Origin: Anaerobacillus sp. | Lineage (GTDB): Bacteria > Bacillota > Bacilli > Bacillales_H > Anaerobacillaceae | Reading direction: 5' to 3' | Assembly (NCBI GenBank): GCA_007120055.1 | Contig: SKOL01000153.1 | Coordinates: 1-8,329, forward strand | Length of the DNA stretch: 8,329 nucleotides | Shown here: in pieces, positions 1 to 4,777 of the stretch | Position numbering within the stretch: position 1 is the stretch's first letter | Layout: each line of letters starts with the position of its first letter | Made by a program: the position numbers and the translations under genes | The notes under the pieces: generated by a model | Databases searched by the model: none | Seen by the model: the letters and a program-made list of their open reading frames with translations, nothing else | Told to the model about the DNA's origin: nothing

Positions 1-162
1 ATAAAGATCAATGGCTGACGCTTCTTTTTTAATGGCAGTAAGTAAAGTGTCAAAACCTTGTTGATAGTTTCCTTGCTCATTTCTAGACATAAAGCCAGAG
101 TGTTGCGGTCTGTTACCATAAGGGTAAGACGGGTAAGAATATCCATTAGGCTGATAATACAC
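1..162 (-). CDS. Ferritin-like, probably spore-associated protein (5' part only)
   Basis: A GTG start at 162-160 opens 54 codons that run off the window edge. The start is supported by AAAGGA a short distance upstream; the nearby ATG opens only a five-residue frame. The first ~25 residues are rich in Tyr, Pro, Gly and Asn (starting MYYQPNGYSYPSYPYG). They are followed by a helical stretch, LLTAIKKEASAIDLY, which resembles the first helix of the small ferritin-like/rubrerythrin-type proteins of Bacillus, where the pattern is 'I..ai..E..AI..Y'. The Glu in KKEAS would be the first metal-ligand candidate. Those proteins are often made in sporulation. The family call rests on one helix and the composition of the N-terminus, so it is moderate. 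The rest of the gene lies outside the window. Confidence 0.55.
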   Translation of the reverse strand, partial: MYYQPNGYSYPSYPYGNRPQHSGFMSRNEQGNYQQGFDTLLTAIKKEASAIDLY

Positions 163-193
163 TTAGCTCAATCCTTTCATAGGTTTATAAAAA

Positions 194-220
194 CATCATA
201 TGCCTATGAATGGAGAATGT
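194..220 (-). promoter_or_regulatory. Possible sigma-K-like promoter for the ferritin-like gene
   Basis: On the minus strand, AC (220-219), 16 bases and CATATGATG (202-194) resemble the sigma-K pattern AC-N16-CATAnnnT(A). They lie about 30 bases upstream of the GTG start. A sporulation promoter would fit the Tyr-rich ferritin-like product. Such short motifs are common by chance in AT-rich DNA, so this is only a candidate. Confidence 0.22.
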
Positions 221-308
221 ACTTGGATTGATTGTAGCTAATTAAAAATGGGCAAGTGACTGAAATAGAAAATACGACTATGTTTTAGCGCTGTTCAAGT
301 GGTCGCAA

Positions 309-467
309 CGTCCATTGTGCACGGTTTTGCCTATTTTTTGTAAAATCCTTGAGCATTGAAGCGCCCATTGTGCACGGTTTTACCTATTTTTTGTAAAATC
401 CTTGCACATTGAAGCGCCCAATACGCACGGTTTTACCTATTTTCTGTAAAATCCTTGCGCATTGAAG
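309..467. repeat. Three tandem 53-bp intergenic repeats, plus a decayed fourth
   Basis: Units lie at 309-361, 362-414 and 415-467. By hand count, adjacent units match at about 49/53 and 48/53 positions. Each holds a near-palindrome, GGTTTTAC ... GTAAAATCC, around a 9-base CTATTTTTT loop, so each could form a hairpin. In unit 1 the stem has G in place of A, which still pairs as G-U in a plus-strand RNA. From 468 to about 496 a degenerate fourth copy can be aligned (about 18 of 29 positions), and most differences are transitions. The block fills most of the space between two minus-strand genes (163-526). I see no ORF or clear terminator in it. Confidence 0.85.
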
Positions 468-526
468 TACCTATCAAGCATACTTTTTCCTGTTTTCGTT
501 GTTTAAGAGGATACGAATACCTGAAC

Positions 527-907
527 CTACGCTCGATAAGCAAGCCAATCATTTTCATAAATTCTCTTTAACTCTTTTCCACTTGGATAGATATAGCCTA
601 ATGCGATGTATTCCTTATCACCACTAAAAATGTGCTTTTTCACCCGATCATAATGATTTCTTTCAGTTTCACCATAGTACCCTTCTAACTGATCTAGCAT
701 AGCTAGTAGTTCTTTATTGATTTCATAAAGTTCACCAACCACTTTTTCAGTACCAGCTGTCATTGCAGGATAGCCGCATCCTGTATCAAACAAGAAACCG
801 TCTGTCCAACAGTGACTTTCAACTAAGTTTGCTTCTTTAAGTAGCCGGTGGTTTCTTTCTCCGGATCGCAATGTTCCATAAACAAATACGTAATATTTCA
901 CACCCAT
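527..907 (-). CDS. Gamma-glutamylcyclotransferase-like (GGCT/AIG2 family) protein
   Basis: This 126-residue cytoplasmic protein has the family's length and motifs. The N-terminal strand and loop VFVYGTLRSGERNH (residues 7-20) forms the substrate-binding turn. VVGELYEI lies at 56-63. LDQLEGYYGE at 71-80 holds Glu75, the position of the catalytic general acid/base in GGCT and YtfP/BtrG-type enzymes. Family members release 5-oxoproline from gamma-glutamyl amines, peptides or gamma-glutamyl-protected metabolites; the substrate cannot be read from sequence. Its ATG shares one base with the stop codon of the upstream gene (TAATG). Its ribosome binding site, GGAGGAGGG, lies inside the last codons of that gene, so translation should be coupled. 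No terminator is evident just downstream. Confidence 0.88.
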   Translation of the reverse strand: MGVKYYVFVYGTLRSGERNHRLLKEANLVESHCWTDGFLFDTGCGYPAMTAGTEKVVGELYEINKELLAMLDQLEGYYGETERNHYDRVKKHIFSGDKEYIALGYIYPSGKELKRIYENDWLAYRA

Positions 908-1593
908 TATGAGTACCCTCCTCCTCTGAATTCTTCAAATTCTAAAATAATCTCACTAAAAATCTTTGTTAAAATATCCGAATGGTGCTCGCGCAATGTT
1001 TTCGAAATCTCAATTTGAATCGTATGATAGTTTTCACCATAACCATTATACGTGTAATTATCACCAAGACGATGATATTGTTTAGAAAAATCACCAGGAA
1101 ACCTCTCATTAAAAATACATTTAATTTTTGGAAAATAAGCTTTGATTTTTGCGTGTAATTTTTGCTTAAACCAATCGGTGATTTCAGGAGAACATGATGC
1201 ATCAAATCGTGTACCAATCTCGATAGCGTAAGGACCATAATGTACATCTTTCATTCCATGCAAAGCTAAATGAAGATATGGTTTATTAATACAATACGAT
1301 TGCCGTTCGAAGATATTAAGGTGTTGTACAATGTGTTCGATACTTCCTCTATATTCTTTGATCGCCATCTCACTTTTTTCATCATAAGGCGTGCGATTAA
1401 GATCGACAACTGTTCTAGAAACTTTGGCTATAATTCCCGCACACCCCGTAGAATGTACAATTTTTTCAACCAATTCACCCGTATAAAGATCAGCCTTTGG
1501 TCCTTTCGCATGTACTGCATCTACATGGGCTCGCTTTTTGCCTTCGCCTAAATTAAACTTAAGAAACGTTTTTTCAATATATTTTTTTGACAT
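907..1593 (-). CDS. N-formylglutamate amidohydrolase-like metallohydrolase
   Basis: The likely start is ATG at 1593-1591 (MSKKYIEK), preceded by GAGGTGATAAA. An in-frame start 14 codons upstream lacks a good site. The 228-residue protein resembles the N-formylglutamate amidohydrolase (HutG2/FGase) family. It has a His near the N-terminus (H28), then IIAKVSRTVVDLNR (54-67, the family's DxNR-type signature), LHLALHGM (107-114) with H112, and TIQIEISKTLRE (191-202) with E195, equivalent to the conserved 'iqiEi...l' element. Those residues are expected to hold a zinc ion. The usual 'SSPHSG' N-terminal motif is not clear, so the substrate may be something other than N-formylglutamate, perhaps another gamma- or N-blocked glutamyl compound. 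It ends in Gly-Gly-Gly codons that double as the ribosome binding site of the downstream cyclotransferase gene, with which it forms a two-gene unit. Confidence 0.65.
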   Translation of the reverse strand: MSKKYIEKTFLKFNLGEGKKRAHVDAVHAKGPKADLYTGELVEKIVHSTGCAGIIAKVSRTVVDLNRTPYDEKSEMAIKEYRGSIEHIVQHLNIFERQSYCINKPYLHLALHGMKDVHYGPYAIEIGTRFDASCSPEITDWFKQKLHAKIKAYFPKIKCIFNERFPGDFSKQYHRLGDNYTYNGYGENYHTIQIEISKTLREHHSDILTKIFSEIILEFEEFRGGGYS

Positions 1594-1612
1594 TTTATCA
1601 CCTCTTATTTTT

Positions 1613-1618
1613 ATTATA
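1613..1618 (-). promoter_or_regulatory. Candidate -10 box for the FGase-like/GGCT unit
   Basis: A perfect TATAAT on the minus strand lies about 20 bases upstream of the ATG at 1593. The 17-bp position upstream has no good TTGACA, so the promoter would be weak or activator-dependent. The short distance to the start implies a very short leader. Confidence 0.33.
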
Positions 1619-1644
1619 TAAAACGCCACTGACATTTACTGACG

Positions 1645-1677
1645 AAACTAAAAAGGACTAAAAGGAACCCTTTAGCC
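1645..1677 (-). terminator. Possible terminator after the broken hypothetical gene
   Basis: On the minus strand, CTAAAGG (1675-1669), a 3-base loop and CCTTTTAG (1665-1658) form a short stem with one bulge. It is followed by TCCTTTTTAGTTT. The stem overlaps the TAA stop of the hypothetical gene. The stem is weak and the T-run starts two bases late, so this is a moderate call. Confidence 0.4.
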
Positions 1678-2141
1678 CATCATTTCTTCTTTATAGTCAT
1701 GATTGTAAATTAAAATAAATGTTGTATCGGGGTCTAGACATGTATTGTTAAAATTAATGCCATAGGGTGATAACTTATTTTCACGAAATCGCTTCGTAAA
1801 CTGGAAAAACTTATCTTTTTGCTGTTTTGTAGGCAGTAATCGTTCTTTATAAATCGGTTGATATAAGTCAGCGATCGTACAGCGCTGTCCTCTTTTGACC
1901 ATAGTAAAAATAATAGCAATACAGCCTTGCGATATTTTAATACAGGTGGTAACGTAACCATTTCTTCAAGCTCATTAATCCTTTGAAATGCCTCATGCTT
2001 TAAATTTAACTTCGCTTTCTCATCAAAGACTAAATCATCAGAGACTTGTAATAATTTTTCTAGCACTTCTGGGTCATTAGTATCCTGAAATTCAAACATA
2101 AGCTCTTCATATTTATATTTCAATTGATCATAATTACACAA
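1672..2141 (-). pseudogene. Hypothetical gene with an apparent 1-nt frameshift
   Basis: Two overlapping minus-strand frames appear to be halves of one gene. The first starts at TTG (2141-2139) about 10 bases after GAGGGGG. It gives a charged, helical, coiled-coil-like N-terminal part (YDQLKYKYEELMFEFQ ... AFQRINELEEMV). It then degenerates into low-complexity sequence and stops at 1734. The second frame, shifted by -1, opens near 1965. From about 1915 it reads like real protein (GQRCTIADLYQPIYKERLLP, then a basic segment and FILIYNHDYKEE) and ends at 1672. The junction probably lies near 1910-1930; restoring one base there would join ...KYRKA to IAIIFTMVKRGQ. It could be a true pseudogene, a sequencing indel or, less likely, a programmed -1 shift, since I see no canonical slippery heptamer in the right register. 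I do not recognise the family. Confidence 0.6.
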
Positions 2142-2180
2142 AATACAAATTCCCCCTCAACAAATATTTCCTACTAGTAT

Positions 2181-2209
2181 ATTTTACCACTTAACATAAC
2201 TTTTTCTAA
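2181..2209 (-). promoter_or_regulatory. Candidate sigma-A promoter of the frameshifted gene
   Basis: Minus-strand TTAGAA (2209-2204), a 17-bp spacer and TAAAAT (2186-2181) lie about 40 bases upstream of the TTG start. An alternative -10, TATACT, overlaps just downstream. Confidence 0.35.
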
Positions 2210-2254
2210 AATCATTAGGAAAAATTGAGAAGTGGCAAAATAAAGTTTTTTAAT

Positions 2255-2284
2255 TGAAAAGCTCCAAATCAAATACTGTATGCT
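2255..2284 (+). promoter_or_regulatory. Candidate sigma-A promoter of the DUF1292 gene
   Basis: TTGAAA at 2255-2260 is followed after about 18 bases by a TATGCT-like hexamer near 2279-2284. That leaves a leader of about 100 bases before the ATG at 2386. The -35 is good and the -10 is mediocre. Confidence 0.28.
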
Positions 2285-2385
2285 AGTTTAATTTTCACGT
2301 TAACCGAAGATAATAAATAGATGAGTTGGAATATGTGCCAGCTTTAAATAGACTTTTTTTATAAAAAACGATAGGAGTTGCTACA

Positions 2386-2670
2386 ATGGAGAAAATAGAA
2401 ATTGGTGAAGTGTTCACGATCAGTGATGAAAACAATGAGGAACAGGAAATTGAAGTGTTAGCGAATATGACACTAGAAGAGGCTGAATATGTTGCGGTTA
2501 GCTTTGTTGAAGACTTAAAGGAAGAAAATGACGAAGATATTGACGTTTTCTTTTTAAAGGTAGATGAAGATAGTACTTTTTCAGCGATTGATAGCGATGA
2601 AGAGTTTGACAAGGTCTCTGCAGCATTTGAACAGTTTATGGCCGAGGAAGACGAAACGGATACAAATTAA
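2386..2670 (+). CDS. DUF1292 family protein (YrzB-like)
   Basis: This 94-residue, very acidic protein starts at ATG 2386 after AGGAG (2373-2377). The order of elements matches the DUF1292 family of Firmicutes: an N-terminal strand GEVFTISDENNEEQEIEVL (7-25), then EEAEYVAVSFVEDLKEE (31-47), IDVFFLKVDEDSTFSAI (52-68) and SDEEFDKVSAAFEQF (70-84). Members are small cytosolic proteins of unknown function that are widespread in Bacilli. The C-terminal tail is acidic and probably disordered. The gene stands alone between a divergent gene and a repeat block. A perfect 10-bp palindrome (TCGTTAACGA, about 2703-2712) follows it, but without a loop it is a poor terminator. Confidence 0.88.
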   Translation: MEKIEIGEVFTISDENNEEQEIEVLANMTLEEAEYVAVSFVEDLKEENDEDIDVFFLKVDEDSTFSAIDSDEEFDKVSAAFEQFMAEEDETDTN

Positions 2671-2726
2671 GAGTGTTACTTGCTGCTGTCTAGTGGCGCC
2701 CTCGTTAACGAAGTTATTTTTTGTTT

Positions 2727-2904
2727 GCGGACATTGAGTACGTTATTTTCAAAATAGCAACCTTTTTAGTGATTATTGGACATCAGGTACGTTATTTGTT
2801 TAAATCATAAGGAATTGGCTCCCTTTTTGACCAATAACGGAACATATGTCCGCAAGCTTCTTAAAAACACTGCTTTTGTCACAAATAACGGAATGAATGT
2901 CCGC
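2727..2904. repeat. Head-to-head cluster of four ~22-bp repeats (period ~50)
   Basis: The consensus GCGGACATnnnnTnCGTTATTT occurs at 2727-2748 and 2776-2797 on the plus strand, and at 2833-2853 and 2883-2904 on the minus strand. Same-strand copies are about 50 bp apart and share further similarity between the cores (CAAAA ... GCA ... TTTTTA). The whole block is therefore a two-unit tandem array meeting its inverted counterpart, which allows nested hairpins. The second copy starts TTGG instead of GCGG. The block sits in the 561-bp gap between the DUF1292 gene and the CueP-like gene. The short ORF across it (2776-2967) is made of repeat sequence and is not counted as a gene. Confidence 0.82.
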
Positions 2905-3190
2905 TTCTACATACTTTATATGTTTTTTGAACAAATTCCCCATAAAATATTACAGCCCTCATGTTAAAATAGCCTTAAATTTTAAGAAAGCGGAATAAAA
3001 GTTAACCGAAAAAATGTGAAGAAAAAATGGAGAAGTTTTCTAGGCACGGATGTCCGAAAACAACCTCAATACTTAATTAATCGTTGATATAATCACGTTT
3101 CTCGAGCATTAAAAATTGTGTTTTGAACTAGTTTTTTTCTGGCAAGATTGAAGATATTATGAAAAACACCTTAGAAAAAGTAAGTAAACA
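2905..3190. other. Intergenic DNA without a recognised gene
   Basis: AT-rich sequence between the repeat cluster and the cueP promoter. A short fragment, CGGATGTCCG near 3047-3056, recalls the repeat core just upstream. CTTAAATTTTAAG near 2975 is a small palindrome. I see no ORF with a ribosome binding site and no clear operator; a CueR-like palindrome was looked for by eye and not found. Confidence 0.5.
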
Positions 3191-3198
3191 AAAAATGC

Positions 3199-3207
3199 TG
3201 ATATAAT
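3199..3207 (+). promoter_or_regulatory. Extended -10 promoter of the CueP-like gene
   Basis: TGATATAAT is a perfect TATAAT (3202-3207) with the TGn extension, 24 bases before the ATG. No good -35 hexamer is seen 17 bp upstream. Extended -10 promoters can work without one, or an activator may be used. The leader would be about 17-20 bases and would contain the strong AAGGTGGTGAG ribosome binding site (3216-3226). Confidence 0.5.
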
Positions 3208-3231
3208 AAACATACAAGGTGGTGAGAAAAA

Positions 3232-3759
3232 ATGAAACTAAAAATGATCGTAGTGATAGGATTGCTATCCGTTTTACTAATGGCATGTTCCAGTGATGGA
3301 AATAATGCAAGTAATGGAGAAGTAGTAGAAAACATTAAGGAGTTGGTTTATGGTTACAGTTCTGGTAATCTATCAAGTCCGAGAGTTCAAGCATCATCTC
3401 ATCAATTGCTCGTAATGAACAATGATGAAACTACAGATATTTATAATCTTCCTGAAGATGAATTTTATGTGGCTATTGCACCGTACATTAATCAAACCCA
3501 TCATTGAACTTCTCATTTCTTGACAGGTTGTCAAGCAGAATTAGTAGCACAAGATTTTGTCGTTTACATTGAAGATACGGATGGTAATGTAGTACTAGAC
3601 GATACAGTTAAATCTCATCCAAATGGTTTTATAGACTTATGGTTACCTAGAGATCAAAACTTAAATGTCACGATTGAATACGCTGGAAAAGTCGCACAGT
3701 CACAGTTATCTACTTTCGAAGGTGATAACACCTGTGTCACAACAATGCAATTAAGTTAA
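3232..3759 (+). CDS. cueP: CueP-like copper-binding lipoprotein, probable selenoprotein (Sec92 at TGA)
   Basis: Read as one frame with the TGA at 3505-3507 decoded, this is a 175-residue protein. ATG 3232 follows AAGGTGGTGAG. Residues 1-19 are a lipoprotein signal with lipobox LMAC, so Cys19 would be lipidated and the protein tethered outside the membrane. The rest follows the CueP family in order: a linker to about residue 78, then FYVAIAPYINQTHH (78-91), residue 92 = TGA, TSHFLTGCQAEL (93-104), NGFIDLWLPRD and STFEGDNTCVTTMQL at the C-terminus. In Salmonella CueP, a periplasmic copper-binding protein, the three conserved cysteines are 96, 104 and 172. Here the equivalents are residue 92 (TGA), Cys100 and Cys168, with the same spacings of 8 and 68. 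The frame and conserved motifs persist for 83 codons after the TGA, and a SECIS-like hairpin follows it. The alternative is a recent nonsense mutation (TGC/TGT to TGA); the hairpin argues against that. Automatic annotation would split or discard this gene. Confidence 0.8.
3505..3540 (+). promoter_or_regulatory. UGA codon and SECIS-like hairpin within cueP
   Basis: After the TGA (3505-3507) come 18 bases, then loop GGT (3526-3528). The loop is closed by a perfect 7-bp stem, CTTGACA (3519-3525) with TGTCAAG (3529-3535). A lower helix, TTCT with AGAA (3537-3540), can form across an asymmetric internal loop. Bacterial SECIS elements lie in the coding region directly after the UGA, with G in the first bases of a small apical loop about 16-37 nt away. 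From memory, E. coli fdhF also has 18 nt between UGA and its GGU loop. SelB with Sec-tRNA would be the reader; none of the sel genes is in this window. Confidence 0.75.
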
Positions 3760-3800
3760 CCATAACACTTTAGACGCTAAAAAAAGTTGCCGTACTACTT

Positions 3801-3837
3801 AGCCTGTATCATACATATGAAGTCCTTGATACAGGCT
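3801..3837. terminator. Hairpin between convergent genes, likely shared terminator
   Basis: AGCCTGTATCA (3801-3811) and TGATACAGGCT (3827-3837) form a perfect 11-bp stem with a 15-base loop. It lies between the 3' ends of the CueP-like gene (+) and the metallopeptidase gene (-). The T-run on the plus side is poor (CCTTAAATAT). On the minus side a run of Ts follows only after about 20 bases. It is probably a bidirectional terminator or 3' end stabiliser. Confidence 0.6.
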
Positions 3838-3876
3838 CCTTAAATATACTTTGTTCGACTATCGCCTCTTCTACTA

Positions 3877-4458
3877 CTACAGCTCATCCAACATTATTCG
3901 TAAGCACTGCTTTGCAAAATTATCCGCAGCTTTTTCATGGGGGATATTCCTATACCTCTTTTTTTCTTTATACGTGTATCCGTATTTCATTTCAGCCACG
4001 AAGCGTTTATAAAAGTATTCCCCCTTATCGAAATAATCAAATAAACGATCACGTTTTTCAGTTCCGCTACCGCCTACTAAACCATGAAAAAGATGTCCGA
4101 CTTCATGAAGACATACGAAAGCCGCATATTCAAAGCAAGTAACCTCCTTTTGTTCCATTTCTAAAAGATATTCTTTTTTCTTATAATCTTCTGCAATTGC
4201 CATAATGTTCAAGTAGATCACTGGTTGAAACAGATCTTCTTCATAAACCCCTAATTCTCCAGGGAAATTAATCGGTTCATCAGTAATATTAAAAACAATA
4301 TCTTCTACCACTTTTTTATAAATGGAAGTACTTAACCAATCAATCGTCGCATGAATACCATTATATGCGTCGATCATATGAAGCTTTGAAACACCAAATT
4401 TCTTTTTAATACTGCTACTTTCCTCATCTAAATAATCGATCAACTCAATAATTTTCAT
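3877..4458 (-). CDS. Small HExxH zinc metallopeptidase-like protein
   Basis: The best start is ATG 4458-4456 (MKIIELIDYLDEE). AAGGATGTG, nearly the ideal AAGGAGGTG, lies 7 bases before it; the in-frame ATG four codons upstream abuts that site and has no proper spacing. The 193-residue protein has no signal peptide or membrane segment. AAFVCLHEVGHLFHGLVG contains the zinc motif H118-E-x-x-H122, with Glu119 as catalytic base. Downstream, IPHEKAADNFAKQCL (172-186) recalls the 'E..AN.FA..LL' segment of ImmA/IrrE-type (M78) peptidases and could supply the third ligand through E175 or nearby residues. The N-terminal ~100 residues are mixed alpha/beta and unrecognised. ImmA-type enzymes usually accompany an XRE regulator, and none intact is present here. 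Its start overlaps a degenerate upstream frame by ATGA. Function is unassigned beyond likely zinc hydrolase. Confidence 0.7.
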   Translation of the reverse strand: MKIIELIDYLDEESSSIKKKFGVSKLHMIDAYNGIHATIDWLSTSIYKKVVEDIVFNITDEPINFPGELGVYEEDLFQPVIYLNIMAIAEDYKKKEYLLEMEQKEVTCFEYAAFVCLHEVGHLFHGLVGGSGTEKRDRLFDYFDKGEYFYKRFVAEMKYGYTYKEKKRYRNIPHEKAADNFAKQCLRIMLDEL

Positions 4459-4634
4459 TTTTGAGCACATCCTTGTTTTTTAAGTAAAAACAAATCGAGC
4501 AAAGCAAGTTGATATGGCTCTTTAAATTTCTTCTTATTGAGATAATATTCAAAAAAATGGTTGAGATTACTAAACGTATGATACGAAACAAATAAAAAAG
4601 CTCTACCTCTTTTTGAAGTAAAGCTTTTATTGAA
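4455..4634 (-). other. Start-less ORF fragment upstream of the metallopeptidase
   Basis: A 59-codon open frame ends in a TGA that overlaps the metallopeptidase ATG (ATGA). Its end reads like real protein (FFEYYLNKKKFKEPYQLALL, then DLFLLKKQGCAQK), but the frame contains no ATG and no GTG or TTG before the last ~15 codons. An in-frame TGA (4637-4635) bounds it upstream, and a terminator-like hairpin lies inside its 5' half. It may be the eroded 3' end of a former partner gene, or a chance frame. I cannot assign a family. Confidence 0.25.
4590..4627 (-). terminator. Minus-strand intrinsic terminator with no obvious gene
   Basis: On the minus strand, AAAGCTTTACTTC (4627-4615), loop AAAAA, and GAGGTAGAGCTTT (4609-4597) pair over 13 positions with two G-U pairs, followed by TTTATTTG. 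The same DNA read on the plus strand would have two A-C mismatches, so the hairpin suits a minus-strand RNA. Nothing intact on that strand lies between it and the start of the YczE-like gene. Confidence 0.6.
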
Positions 4635-4683
4635 TCAAGACTTTTTCCCCCTTTTATCGGGAGTATTGCGATTGAACCAGGGA

Positions 4684-4712
4684 TTGATAAAAATCCAATA
4701 GACGTTTATTAT
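4684..4712 (+). promoter_or_regulatory. Sigma-A promoter of the YczE-like gene
   Basis: TTGATA (4684-4689), a 17-bp spacer and TATTAT (4707-4712) each match the consensus at five of six positions. This is the best vegetative-type promoter in the window. Transcription should start near 4719, giving a leader of about 59 bases before the ATG at 4778. Confidence 0.6.
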
Positions 4713-4777
4713 TTGGGGATATGGTTCTGCAATCACATACTATAAACTATTCAATGATTAAACTACGGGGGATATAT

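Noticed and set aside
309..467. CRISPR array
   Set aside because: The whole 53-bp unit is repeated, with no unique spacers between short repeats, and there are no cas genes.
969..1551. Two ~92-codon ORFs inside the FGase-like gene
   Set aside because: They lie in other frames of a gene with clear family motifs and lack ribosome binding sites.
2295..2612. 105-codon minus-strand ORF rich in Ser
   Set aside because: It is the antisense of the acidic DUF1292 gene; the Ser-rich content mirrors its Glu/Asp codons.
2776..2967. 63-codon plus-strand ORF
   Set aside because: It is built from two inverted copies of the repeat core and has no ribosome binding site.
3520..3759. A separate 79-codon gene starting at TTG 3520
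   Set aside because: It is in the same frame as the upstream ORF, has no ribosome binding site of its own, and its sequence is the C-terminal half of the CueP family.
4635..4637. A second selenocysteine-type TGA on the minus strand before the metallopeptidase
   Set aside because: The hairpin after it has an AAAAA loop without G, ends in a T-run and fits a terminator; the upstream sequence is not recognisably coding.
4655..4743. Plus-strand frame upstream of the YczE-like gene with an NPID motif like that in YczE
   Set aside because: It is short, ends before the gene, and covers the well-matched promoter at 4684-4712; the resemblance is probably chance.
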